A stretch of 15,080 bases of DNA from CAZVAR01 sp964625225 (GTDB lineage Bacteria; Pseudomonadota; Alphaproteobacteria; JAJUGE01), in the NCBI GenBank assembly GCA_964625225.1, contig CAZVAR010000093.1, positions 1-15,080 of the forward strand, given 5' to 3'. Numbering within the stretch: position 1 is the first letter of the stretch; every line of letters begins with the position of its first letter. Positions 1 to 9,741 of this stretch are shown one piece after another. Under the pieces are notes generated by a model that was not told where the DNA came from, did not search any database, and was given only the letters and a program-made list of their open reading frames with translations. A program made the position numbers and the translations under genes.

Positions 1-257
1 GCCGCAGCCGGCAGCCGGGGCGTCCTGACCGTAGCATCGCCCGGAGCGGGGCGGCGGCCCTCCCACCGGTGCAGGCGGGGCCGGGCGCGGACCGGATCCC
101 TGCCTCCGGTCCGGCGATCGCCGTCCGCGTCGCCGCTTGCGCCTCCACGGATGCCGGATTCGCGCTATCCTGGGCCGAGCCGGTCACGGCACCAGGAAGA
201 TGCCCGACGATCCGGGCGGGCGGCGGTGCCGCCCCAAGCGCGCAAGGAGGAACGGTC
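1..257. other. Left-edge non-coding stretch, nothing recognised
   Basis: GC-rich sequence before the alcohol dehydrogenase gene. Open frames cross it but none resembles a protein I know, and the long frames on both strands here continue as shadows of the dehydrogenase. A TATCCT element at 166-171 has no partner -35 at a sensible distance; TTGCGC at 137 is 23 bases away. The stretch presumably carries the promoter of the dehydrogenase gene, but I cannot place it. Confidence 0.4.
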
Positions 258-1391
258 ATGAAGATGCGGGCTGCGGTGCTGTTCGAATGCGGAGCCGAGC
301 CACCGTTCGCCGAGAGCCGGCCGCTGCGGATCGAGGAGGTCGAGCTCGACCCGCCGCGGGAGGGCGAGGTCCTGGTCCGGATCGGCGGCGGCGGACTGTG
401 CCATTCCGACCTGTCGGTGATCGACGGCACGCGCCCGCGGCCGGTGCCGCTGGTGATGGGTCACGAAGGCGCGGGCGAGGTGGTCGAGGTCGGCCCCGGC
501 GTGCGGGACGTGCGGCCCGGCGACCATGTCGTGTTCCAGTTCAGCGTGAGCTGCGGCCGGTGCCGCCGCTGCCTGGAGGGTCGGCCCGGCATCTGCGAGC
601 GCGCCCGGCAGGCGCGGGCCAATGCCGAACTGCTCGGCGGCGGCAAGCGGCTGCATCTCGACGGCCGCGATCTCGGCCACCATTCCGGCGTCTCGTGCTT
701 CGCGGAATATGCCGTCGTGGATCGCGGCTCGGTGGTCGTGATCGAGCCGGACCTGCCGCTCGACGAGGCGGCGATCTTCGGATGCGCGGTCATGACCGGC
801 GTCGGCGCGGTCGTGAACACGGCGCATATCCGGCCCGGCGACTCGGTCGCGGTGGTCGGGCTTGGGGGAGTCGGCCTGAACGGGCTGCTCGGCGCCGTAC
901 TCGCCGGCGCCGAGACGATCGTCGCGATCGACCTCAGCGACGAGCGGCTCGGCCTCGCGCGCCAGCTCGGTGCGACCCATACCGTCAACGGCGGCGACGC
1001 GGACTGCGTACCGGTGGTCCGCGAGCTGACCGGCGGCGGCGTGGATTACGCCTTCGAACTGGCCGGAACGGTCGGCGCCATGCAGACGGCCTATGCCGTC
1101 ACCCGCGCGGGCGGCACCACGGTCACGGCCGGCCTGTCGCCTGCGGCCGCGACCTTCTCGTTCGTTCAGAGCGAGCTGGTCGGCGAGGAGAAGACGATCC
1201 GGGGCAGCTACATGGGGAGCTGCGTTCCGGTCCGCGACATCCCGCGCTTCGTCAGCCTCTACCGCCAGGGCCGGCTTCCCGTGGACCGGCTGATCAGCGG
1301 CCGCCTGCGCCTGGAGGAGATCAACGAGGGTTTCGACCGGCTGAACCGGATGGCTGCGCTGCGCCATATCGTCGTGCCGCACATGGCCTGA
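258..1391 (+). CDS. Zinc-dependent alcohol dehydrogenase (MDR family, class III-like)
   Basis: A 377-residue medium-chain dehydrogenase/reductase that oxidises an alcohol (or hydroxymethyl adduct) with NAD(P)+ in the cytoplasm. Catalytic zinc ligands are visible as C48 in GLCHSD, H69-E70 in GHEGAGEV, and C176 in IFGCAVMTG. The structural zinc site is complete (C99, C102, C105, C113). The Rossmann motif GLGGVG lies at about 201-206, and the acidic residue in AIDLSD favours NAD over NADP. The start is the ATG at 258, preceded by AAGGAGGAA at 244-252 with 5 bases between. The open frame reaches back to 69, but that extension has no family similarity. The length fits the family (370-380). The gene stands alone, with 144 bases before the next one and no operon partner to indicate the substrate. 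The zinc-ADH call is firm; the substrate is unknown. Confidence 0.93.
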   Translation: MKMRAAVLFECGAEPPFAESRPLRIEEVELDPPREGEVLVRIGGGGLCHSDLSVIDGTRPRPVPLVMGHEGAGEVVEVGPGVRDVRPGDHVVFQFSVSCGRCRRCLEGRPGICERARQARANAELLGGGKRLHLDGRDLGHHSGVSCFAEYAVVDRGSVVVIEPDLPLDEAAIFGCAVMTGVGAVVNTAHIRPGDSVAVVGLGGVGLNGLLGAVLAGAETIVAIDLSDERLGLARQLGATHTVNGGDADCVPVVRELTGGGVDYAFELAGTVGAMQTAYAVTRAGGTTVTAGLSPAAATFSFVQSELVGEEKTIRGSYMGSCVPVRDIPRFVSLYRQGRLPVDRLISGRLRLEEINEGFDRLNRMAALRHIVVPHMA

Positions 1392-1476
1392 CGCCGCCGG
1401 TCCGCGAGGCAGGGCGCACCGACCGATCGGTTCCGGAAGCTCAGGCACAAGCGTGCTCGAGAGGCCGACCTACCAC

Positions 1477-1501
1477 GGAACCAAAGATCGGCGCCCGCGT
1501 T
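1477..1501 (+). promoter_or_regulatory. Predicted EcfG (general stress response) promoter
   Basis: GGAAC at 1477-1481, a 16-base spacer, then CGTT at 1498-1501. This matches the established EcfG/sigma-EcfG consensus of Alphaproteobacteria (GGAAC-N16/17-cGTT). It lies about 35 bases before the start codon of the first gene of the membrane-protein module, so transcription would begin near 1508-1510 with a short leader. The gene content behind it (stress-associated small membrane proteins) fits the EcfG regulon. Location and spacing make chance unlikely, but no expression evidence exists here. Confidence 0.8.
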
Positions 1502-1535
1502 GTGTTGCACATCAGCGCATTGCGAGGAGTCGAGC

Positions 1536-2120
1536 ATGGTCGAGCAGGCAACGGGTGCAGCGGCCGGCGGGTCCGGCGACTCCGGAGCCGACGGCGTCCG
1601 AGGCGCCGCGCGCGAGGGGGCGACCCGGGTGGTCGATCAGCTCCGCGAGCAGGCAGAGGCGATCGCCAAGGAGAAGAAGGCGCAGGCCGCCGAACGGATC
1701 AGCGGCCTCGCGGCGGCATTGCGCAAGACCGCGGACGAACTCGGCCAGCAGGAGCACGGCAAGGTCGCCGACTATGTCGGTCGCGCGGCCGCCGGGCTCG
1801 AGGATTTCTCGGAATCGATCCGCGACCGCGACCTCGGCGAGCTGATCGAAGACGTCGAACGGTTCGCGCGCCGCTATCCGGCGCTGTTCTTCGGCGGAAC
1901 CGTGATGGCCGGGTTTCTTTTCGCCCGTTTCCTGAAGAGTTCCGCCGAGCATCACAGATCCGCCGACGATCACGAAGACGGTGCATCCGGATCCGCGCGG
2001 GCGGCCTCGACGGCGCCCCAGGGTGCGGCCGGACGTTCGGCCGGGGCCGAAGCGGGAACGACCGGGATCGGCGGCGTGCGCTCGCCCGTCGACCAGGAGC
2101 AGTCCGGAAAGTCGCCCTGA
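1536..2120 (+). CDS. Small membrane-associated protein, 'nutrient deprivation-induced protein'-like
   Basis: A 194-residue protein of unknown biochemical function. Residues 20-110 are alanine-, glutamate- and lysine-rich and look helical. One hydrophobic segment follows at about 113-133 (YPALFFGGTVMAGFLFARF), then a low-complexity, hydrophilic, Ala/Gly-rich tail. This layout and its neighbours resemble proteins often labelled nutrient deprivation-induced in Rhizobiales and relatives; that label is from memory of the family, not a search. The start is the ATG at 1536, with GAGGAG at about 1524-1529. It is the first gene behind the EcfG promoter. Its stop shares one base with the next start (TGATG), implying translational coupling. 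The frame stays open to 1500, but that extension has no ribosome site. Confidence 0.75.
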   Translation: MVEQATGAAAGGSGDSGADGVRGAAREGATRVVDQLREQAEAIAKEKKAQAAERISGLAAALRKTADELGQQEHGKVADYVGRAAAGLEDFSESIRDRDLGELIEDVERFARRYPALFFGGTVMAGFLFARFLKSSAEHHRSADDHEDGASGSARAASTAPQGAAGRSAGAEAGTTGIGGVRSPVDQEQSGKSP

Positions 2121-2512
2121 TGGCCACCCGCCCCGAGGACCGATCGCTCCGGGAACTCCTGAGCGACCTGGTTCAGGAGGTGACGACGCTGCTGCGCCAG
2201 CAGATCGCACTCGCGCGCAGCGAAGCGTCGGAGAAGCTGTCGCAGGTCGGCAGCGGGATGATCGCACTCGGGGTCGGCGCGCTGCTTGTCTTCTCGGGAC
2301 TTCTGGTGCTGCTCCAAGCGCTCGTCACCAAGCTGTCGGAGCGAATGGACCCGGCGCTCGCGGCTCTTATCGTCGGCGGTATCGTCGCCGCGATCGGCGT
2401 CGTCCTGCTCCTGAAGGGAAAGAGCAGCCTGACCGCGCGCCGTCTTGCGCCGACCCGGACGGTCAGGAGCCTGCGCCGCGACGCAGACCTGATCCGGGAC
2501 CGGGGAACCTGA
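2120..2512 (+). CDS. Phage holin family protein (DUF1469/Phage_holin_3_6-like)
   Basis: A 130-residue inner-membrane protein. An N-terminal amphipathic helix (about 8-45, with LLSDLVQEVTTLLRQQIALA) is followed by two transmembrane segments near 50-72 and 83-105 separated by a short polar turn (KLSERMDPA), then a basic tail. This is the typical layout of the DUF1469 family. The holin name is historical: in Alphaproteobacteria these genes are chromosomal and usually sit beside DUF883- or DUF3618-type genes, as here, with no phage lysis genes nearby. The start ATG overlaps the preceding stop by one base. The role is probably structural or envelope stress-related; this is inference. Confidence 0.85.
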   Translation: MATRPEDRSLRELLSDLVQEVTTLLRQQIALARSEASEKLSQVGSGMIALGVGALLVFSGLLVLLQALVTKLSERMDPALAALIVGGIVAAIGVVLLLKGKSSLTARRLAPTRTVRSLRRDADLIRDRGT

Positions 2513-2562
2513 TCCGGAACGCTCCGGCCAGAAGGCAGTCGAACCGATGATGGATGGAACCA

Positions 2563-3345
2563 ATGGCTAGTCACGACATGGGGGCCGGCCGGGTCGCCGG
2601 CGAGTTCGGCCACGCGATCCGCGAGAACCCGATGCCGGTCGCCCTGATCGGCGCCGGCATCGGCTGGCTGCTCGTTGCCGCCTGCGCCGGCAGCAAAGCG
2701 TCCGGCCACGGACACAGACACGGCCATACGCAGCGACACCGGCACCGGGCCGGGGCCATGCGGCATGGCGGCGGGCCCGATGCGAGGACCAACGCGACCG
2801 ACGGCGACGGCTCGGAGGGCGTATCCGATGCGGCACGCCGGACGATGGACCGGACCTGGACGGCGACCTCGGACCGGGTGTCGCGGTTGGGCGAGGACAT
2901 GCGCGCGCGCGCCCGGCACTGGAGCACGGCCGCCGGGGATCGCGCGCGGCAGATGGGCCGCCGCATGGGCGATATGACCGAGGATCGGCCGCTGCTGCTC
3001 GGCGCCGCCGGCCTCGTGCTCGGTGCGGCGCTGGGGACGGTGCTCCCGCGCACCCGCTACGAGGACCGGACGGTCGGCGAAACGCGCGACCAGCTCAAGC
3101 ACGGGGTCGAAGAATACGGCCGCGAGCAGTGGGACAAGGCGCAACAGGTCGCCGAGCGGACGGTCGAGACGGCCCGGGAGGAGGCGCAGCGCCAGGGCTT
3201 CACGGCCGGAAGCGCCGGCACTGGGACGCAGCAGGAGGAAGAGACCGGCAAGGGCTCAGGCAAGGCGACGCCGAAGACGCCGCCGGAGGGGGCGACCACG
3301 GTCACCCCGCCCGGGCCGGCGGGCGGTCCGCGCTCGACATCGTGA
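2563..3345 (+). CDS. DUF3618-related membrane protein lacking the usual N-terminal domain
   Basis: 260 residues. The segment at 18-40 (IRENPMPVALIGAGIGWLL) and the later PLLLGAAGLVLGAALGTVLPRTRYED block resemble the C-terminal half of DUF3618 proteins: two short hydrophobic segments, the second followed by a charged coiled region with EEYGREQWDKAQQVAERTVE. The helical DUF3618 head normally ahead of the first segment is absent. Seven histidines (H49, 51, 53, 55, 59, 61, 68) form a His-rich stretch after the first membrane segment. The tail is Gly/Thr/Pro-rich. The ATG at 2563 was chosen because GGATGGA precedes it at good spacing; an in-frame ATG at 2554 would add three residues. It lies 50 bases after the holin-like gene and is probably in the same EcfG operon. 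Function unknown. Confidence 0.75.
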   Translation: MASHDMGAGRVAGEFGHAIRENPMPVALIGAGIGWLLVAACAGSKASGHGHRHGHTQRHRHRAGAMRHGGGPDARTNATDGDGSEGVSDAARRTMDRTWTATSDRVSRLGEDMRARARHWSTAAGDRARQMGRRMGDMTEDRPLLLGAAGLVLGAALGTVLPRTRYEDRTVGETRDQLKHGVEEYGREQWDKAQQVAERTVETAREEAQRQGFTAGSAGTGTQQEEETGKGSGKATPKTPPEGATTVTPPGPAGGPRSTS

Positions 3346-3395
3346 GCGCCGGGTTCGCGGCAGGGACCCGGCGCCTCCGAGCATCGAGACGAAGC

Positions 3396-3413
3396 GGAGG
3401 GAGCAGAGCCTTG
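3396..3413 (+). promoter_or_regulatory. Shine-Dalgarno deciding a TTG start
   Basis: GGAGGGAG at 3396-3403 is followed by seven bases and TTG at 3411. This site chooses the TTG over the in-frame GTG at 3342, which overlaps the upstream stop (GTGA) but has no ribosome site. Starting at TTG places an arginine-rich n-region and a hydrophobic core exactly at the N-terminus. Confidence 0.65.
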
Positions 3414-3836
3414 CGGGCACGTCGTTTCCAGCGCCGCCGGCGCCTGGCCGCAGCAGTGGTGGCCGCGACCGTCGGCCTCGCATCGGCCGGCCACGCGGCG
3501 GCGCAGGTTCCCACCGGAACCACGGAGAAGCCGACGCCGCCGGCCGAGTGGCAGCGCCCGACCACGGATATCACCGCCTATACGGCCGGCGCACACAAGG
3601 AACTGGCCGCGCTCGACGCCAAGGTCGCCGAACTTCGCCAACAGGCGAACGAACGCGGCGAGACACGGACCTTCCGGAAACTCGCAGAGGTCCAGGAGCG
3701 GCTGCGGGTCGCCTGGGAGAAGTGGGACAAGCTGCCCCAGGCGGACCAGGCCAACTGGGACACGGTCCGCGAGGATTTCGAGATGGCCTACCGGGACCTC
3801 ATGGAACAGTGGGAGGAGGTCCAGCGCCTGCTGTGA
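3411..3836 (+). CDS. Exported coiled-coil protein of unknown function
   Basis: 141 residues from a TTG start. Residues 1-11 are strongly basic (RRFQRRRR), 12-26 hydrophobic, and an AAA|Q cleavage site is predicted after residue 31: a clear Sec-type signal peptide. The arginines do not form a canonical Tat motif. The mature part begins with a Pro/Thr-rich linker, then a helical, coiled-coil region rich in Glu, Gln, Lys and Trp (KELAALDAKVAELRQQA and later WEKWDKLPQADQANWD) up to the C-terminus. The pattern recalls small sll1863-like stress coiled-coil proteins, but I do not claim homology. It is the last gene of the EcfG module, 65 bases after the DUF3618-related gene, and would place a soluble periplasmic partner next to three membrane proteins. 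It meets the threonine aldolase gene tail to tail, with 9 bases between. Confidence 0.7.
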   Translation: MRARRFQRRRRLAAAVVAATVGLASAGHAAAQVPTGTTEKPTPPAEWQRPTTDITAYTAGAHKELAALDAKVAELRQQANERGETRTFRKLAEVQERLRVAWEKWDKLPQADQANWDTVREDFEMAYRDLMEQWEEVQRLL

Positions 3837-3845
3837 CCGCGCGGT

Positions 3846-4892
3846 TCAGACGCCGGCAGCCACGACCTCGCGCAGCGCCCGAATCGCCTTCTCGATGCCG
3901 GCCCGGTCGACGTCGAGATGGGTGACGGCCCGCATCCTGGCGCCGTCGCCCGTTCCCACCCGGACACCGCGGTCGAGCATCCGCTCGCAGACCTGCTGCG
4001 GCGTCATCCCGGTCCCGCTCACGTCGAAGAAGACGAGGTTCGTCTCGACCTCCGGCGGATCGAGACGAATGCCGGGAATCTCGGCGAATCCCGCCGCCAG
4101 CCGCCTGGCGTTCTCGTGGTCCTCGGCGAGGCGCTCGACATGGTTCTCCAGCGCGTAGACGGCCGCCGCCGCGATCACGCCGGCCTGGCGCATCGCACCG
4201 CCGAACTGGTGCTTCCAGCGCCACGCCTCCTCGATGAAGTCGGCCGATCCGCACAGTGCCGCGCCGACCGGGCAACCCAAGCCCTTGCTGAAATCCACCC
4301 AGGCGGAATCGCAGAGCGAGGCGAACGCCTTCGCCGGCAGCCCGGACGCGACCGCGGCGTTCATGATCCGCGCACCGTCCATATGGAGCGCGAGGCCATG
4401 GCGGCGGGCGGCAGCCGCCACGTCGCGCAGCGTCTCCAGCGGCCAGACCGAACCGCCGCCGAAATTCGAAGTCTGCTCGACCGAGACCAGCCGGGTCCGC
4501 GGCCGGTTGCGCTTGTATGGCCGGACCGCCGCATCGACCTGCGCGCCGGTGAAGATGCCGCGCTCGCCGTCGACCTGGTTCAGCATGCAGCCGGACAGCG
4601 CCGCCGGTCCGCCCGCCTCGGCATGGATCGGGTGTGCCGTCCGGTCCAGGATCACCTCGTCCCCCGGCCGGCAATAGACCCGGTAGGCGATCGCGTTGCA
4701 CATCGTGCCGGAGGGGAGGAACACCGCCGCCTCGTGCCCGGTCAGCGCGGCGACCATCTCGACCAGCCGGTTGACGGTCGGGTCCTCGTGAGCCTGCTCG
4801 TTGCCGACTTCGGCCTCGGCCATCGCCCGGCGCATGCCGGGCGTCGGCTTGGTCAGCGTGTCGCTGTAGAGATCGACCTCGATCGCGGGCAT
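3846..4892 (-). CDS. ltaE: Low-specificity L-threonine aldolase
   Basis: 348 residues; a PLP fold-type I enzyme splitting L-threonine (and allo-threonine) into glycine and acetaldehyde. Visible motifs: N-terminal DLYSDTLTKPTPGMR, AVFLPSGTMCN in the cofactor-binding region, HMDGAR with D172, and the PLP lysine K203 in DFSKGLGCPVG. The length fits the family. The start ATG has GGAGGA five bases upstream. The gene begins 61 bases after gcvPB on the same strand with no terminator-like hairpin between, so it is probably the fifth gene of the gcv operon. That would put glycine production and glycine cleavage under one leader. A broader beta-eliminating-lyase role cannot be excluded from sequence, but the operon strongly supports threonine aldolase. 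Confidence 0.9.
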   Translation of the reverse strand: MPAIEVDLYSDTLTKPTPGMRRAMAEAEVGNEQAHEDPTVNRLVEMVAALTGHEAAVFLPSGTMCNAIAYRVYCRPGDEVILDRTAHPIHAEAGGPAALSGCMLNQVDGERGIFTGAQVDAAVRPYKRNRPRTRLVSVEQTSNFGGGSVWPLETLRDVAAAARRHGLALHMDGARIMNAAVASGLPAKAFASLCDSAWVDFSKGLGCPVGAALCGSADFIEEAWRWKHQFGGAMRQAGVIAAAAVYALENHVERLAEDHENARRLAAGFAEIPGIRLDPPEVETNLVFFDVSGTGMTPQQVCERMLDRGVRVGTGDGARMRAVTHLDVDRAGIEKAIRALREVVAAGV

Positions 4893-4953
4893 GAGCGTCC
4901 TCCGGTCAGGGCAACCGCGTCAGGATAGCACGGCCGCCCCTGCTCCGCCGCCC

Positions 4954-7852
<2,899 letters not shown>

Positions 7853-7853
<1 letters not shown>

Positions 7854-8230
7854 CAGTCGAGGCTCTCGACAAACGCCTTGTACGCCGCCTCGTCCATCAG
7901 TCCGTCGAACTCGGACGGATCGGCGACGCGGATCTTGAAGAACCAGCCTTCTCCGAGCGGGTCGCCGTTGACGGTCCCGGGCTCGTCGCCCAGCGCCGCG
8001 TTGACCTCGACGATCTCACCGCTCATGGGAGCGAAGATGTCGCTCGCCGCCTTGACCGACTCGACGACCGCGACCTCGTCGGACTGGGACACCGTGCGCC
8101 CGACCTCCGGCAACTCGACGAACACGACGTCGCCGAGCTGGGACTGCGCATAGTCGGTGATTCCGCAGGTGGCGACATCGCCATCGATGCGGACCCACTC
8201 GTGCTCCTTGGTGAACCTGATCTCGCTCAT
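7853..8230 (-). CDS. gcvH: Glycine cleavage system H protein (lipoyl carrier)
   Basis: 125 residues, the normal size. It carries the aminomethyl intermediate between P-, T- and L-proteins on a lipoylated lysine. The lipoylation site is K60 in VAVVESVKAASDIFAP; GITDYAQSQLGDVVFVELP (about 23-41) is the conserved core. The start is the ATG at 8230 (MSEIRFTKEHEW); the longer open frame upstream lacks family similarity and would run into the gcvT-gcvH spacer. 31 bases separate it from gcvT and it overlaps gcvPA by one base. Confidence 0.97.
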
Positions 8231-8261
8231 CGCTCTACCCCGTCTCTCTGCTCGATCCGCA

Positions 8262-9386
8262 TCATGCGTTGCCGCGGTAATACCTGGCCGGAACGAAGGG
8301 GAGTTGCGCGACCTTCGCGGGCCGGACCGCATCGCGGACGACCAGCCCGATCTTCGTATCGACCTGCGCCGCATCCGTCGCCACATAACCCATGGCGATC
8401 GGCCCGCCGACCGACGGCCCGAACCCGCCGCTCGTCACCACGCCGATCGGGGCGCCGGCGGCGTCCACCACGGCAGTGCCTTCACGGGCGACCACCCGCC
8501 CCTCGGGACGGATGCCGACGCGCTTGCGCGTCACCCCCTCCGCGAGCTGGCGGCGAATCACGTCGTCACCGGGATAGCCGCCTTCGACACGCCGCCGCTT
8601 GCTGATCGTCCAGGCGAGCCCGGCCTCGATCGGCGTGGTGGTGGTGTCGATGTCGTGGCCGTAAAGGCAGAGCCCGGCTTCCAGCCGCAGCGAATCGCGC
8701 GCGCCCAGCCCGGCCGGCGCGACTTCCGGCTCCGCGAGCAGCCGCCGGGCCAGTGCCTCCACGGCAGCGTCGGACACGGAGATCTCGAAACCGTCCTCGC
8801 CGGTATAGCCGGCCCGCGTGACCAGGCAGTCGGTCCCGTCGATGGCCATCCGCGCCGCGCTCATGAACGGCATCGTGAGAACCCGCTCGCCGGCCAGCCG
8901 CGCGAGCACCGTGGCCGCCGCCGGCCCCTGCAGCGCCAGCAGCGACCGGTCCTCCAGATGGTCGATCGCGAGGCGGCCGTTCAGCGCCGCCCGCAGGTGC
9001 GTCAGATCCTCGTCCTTGCACGCGGCATTGACGACGACGAGCAGCCCGTCGTCGAGCTTGGTGACCATCAGATCGTCGAGGATACCGGCCGCCTCGTTCG
9101 TGAACATGGTGTAGCGCATCCGCCACGGCGCGAGCGCCTGCAGGTCGCCCGGCACCAGCGTCTCGAGCGCCGCTGCAGGGTCGCTGCCGGTGATGAGAAC
9201 CTGCCCCATGTGCGACACGTCGAACAGCGAGGCGGCGCTGCGGGTATGAAGGTGCTCCTTGAGGATGCCGGCGGAGTATTGCACGGGCATCTCATAGCCG
9301 GCGAACGGCACCATCTTGCCGCCCAGTTCCCGGTGCAGAGCATTGAGGCGGGTGGTGGCGAGAGATCGCCCGGAATCTTCGGTCAC
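8262..9386 (-). CDS. gcvT: Glycine cleavage system T protein (aminomethyltransferase)
   Basis: 374 residues; transfers the methylene group from aminomethyl-GcvH to tetrahydrofolate and releases ammonia. Seen: LNALHRELGGKMVPFAGYEMPVQY at the N-terminus, SLFDVSHMGQV (about 53-63), TRAGYTGEDGFEI in the middle and LRLEAGLCLYG towards the C-terminal domain. The start is a GTG at 9386 with GGAGG at 9395-9391 (minus strand), about 4-5 bases upstream; the next in-frame ATG would remove conserved residues. It is the first gene of the operon, 62 bases after the end of the glycine riboswitch. An anti-SD-proximal pairing option is described separately. Confidence 0.96.
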   Translation of the reverse strand: MTEDSGRSLATTRLNALHRELGGKMVPFAGYEMPVQYSAGILKEHLHTRSAASLFDVSHMGQVLITGSDPAAALETLVPGDLQALAPWRMRYTMFTNEAAGILDDLMVTKLDDGLLVVVNAACKDEDLTHLRAALNGRLAIDHLEDRSLLALQGPAAATVLARLAGERVLTMPFMSAARMAIDGTDCLVTRAGYTGEDGFEISVSDAAVEALARRLLAEPEVAPAGLGARDSLRLEAGLCLYGHDIDTTTTPIEAGLAWTISKRRRVEGGYPGDDVIRRQLAEGVTRKRVGIRPEGRVVAREGTAVVDAAGAPIGVVTSGGFGPSVGGPIAMGYVATDAAQVDTKIGLVVRDAVRPAKVAQLPFVPARYYRGNA

Positions 9387-9390
9387 AGGT

Positions 9391-9401
9391 CCTCCACAGA
9401 G
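9391..9401 (-). promoter_or_regulatory. gcvT Shine-Dalgarno with adjacent switch arm
   Basis: On the minus strand CUCUGU (9401-9396) runs directly into GGAGG (9395-9391), the gcvT ribosome site. CUCUGU is the exact complement of ACAGAG (9458-9453), which is the 3' arm of P1 in aptamer 2. That same arm pairs with CUCUG (9561-9557) in the bound aptamer, so the two pairings exclude each other. This is a plausible expression platform acting on translation. Confidence 0.5.
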
Positions 9402-9448
9402 CGAGCCGCCACGCCGGCGTCAGAAGACACCATCGCCTCGGCCTGTTG

Positions 9449-9657
9449 CCCCCTCTGTCTCACGACCTGAAAGATTCACCTGCGGGAGAGAATCCCTCCC
9501 GCCGACTTACATCTTCGGTGAGGCGCCCGGCATTCCGCCGCGATGCGCCTACTTTCCAGAGTTGCCTTCCCCGACGGTCCTTTTGCCTGAGAGTTTCCGG
9601 GGCCAGTTGCTCCTTCGGCGCCGGCCGGCAGGCTCGCCGTCCGGTCTCTCCCGCCGG
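9449..9657 (-). ncRNA. Tandem glycine riboswitch (two aptamers)
   Basis: Read on the minus strand. Aptamer 1 (about 9657-9572) has GGGAGAGACC, CCGAAGGAGCAA and CUCUCAGGCAAAAGGAC in order. Aptamer 2 (about 9567-9449) has CUCUGGAAAG, a GCGCAUCG hairpin arm, CACCGAAGAUGUAAG, the P3 hairpin GCGGGAG/CUCCCGC, and CUUUCAGG followed by GACAGAGGG. These conserved blocks in this order are those of the gcvT-class glycine riboswitch. It lies 62 bases before gcvT, the expected target. No hairpin with a U-run separates it from gcvT, so control is more likely translational than by termination. Confidence 0.93.
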
Positions 9658-9669
9658 GATTGTCGGCAT

Positions 9670-9688
9670 GGAACGGGGCCGCCGTTCC
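9670..9688 (-). repeat. Inverted repeat in the 5' leader of the gcv transcript
   Basis: A perfect 7-base inverted repeat (GGAACGG and CCGTTCC) with a 5-base loop. It lies just downstream of the predicted gcv promoter and about 12 bases before aptamer 1, so it would form a hairpin at the very 5' end of the RNA. It could protect the leader or be an operator; it may also be chance in GC-rich DNA. Confidence 0.5.
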
Positions 9689-9697
9689 GTGCTGAGC

Positions 9698-9725
9698 ACC
9701 GTAGCCCGTGCAGCGGGATTGTCAA
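9698..9725 (-). promoter_or_regulatory. Predicted sigma70-type promoter of the gcv operon
   Basis: A perfect TTGACA -35 box (9725-9720 on the minus strand), a 16-base spacer and TACGGT (9703-9698) as a weak -10 box. Transcription would begin near 9690, about 35 bases before the first aptamer, which fits a riboswitch leader. The -35 box lies 16 bases past the stop codon of the lipoprotein gene, so the operon has its own promoter. Confidence 0.6.
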
Positions 9726-9741
9726 CGGGCGTCGTTGTTCT

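Noticed and set aside
137..2512. A 791-codon plus-strand frame across the dehydrogenase and stress genes
   Set aside because: Its first 660 codons are Arg/Gly/Pro-rich shadow sequence; only the end, from 2120, is a real gene (the holin-like protein).
2120..2512. Possible prophage remnant because of a holin-like gene
   Set aside because: DUF1469 proteins are commonly chromosomal; no lysin, tail, integrase or attachment site is nearby.
3342..3410. GTG at 3342 overlapping the previous stop as start of the exported coiled-coil protein
   Set aside because: It lacks a ribosome site and would bury the signal peptide behind 23 arginine-rich residues; TTG 3411 has a strong GGAGGGAG site.
3834..3848. 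Near-palindrome ACCGCGCGGT between convergent stops as a bidirectional terminator
   Set aside because: It has no loop and no T-run on either strand; GC-rich DNA gives such short palindromes often.
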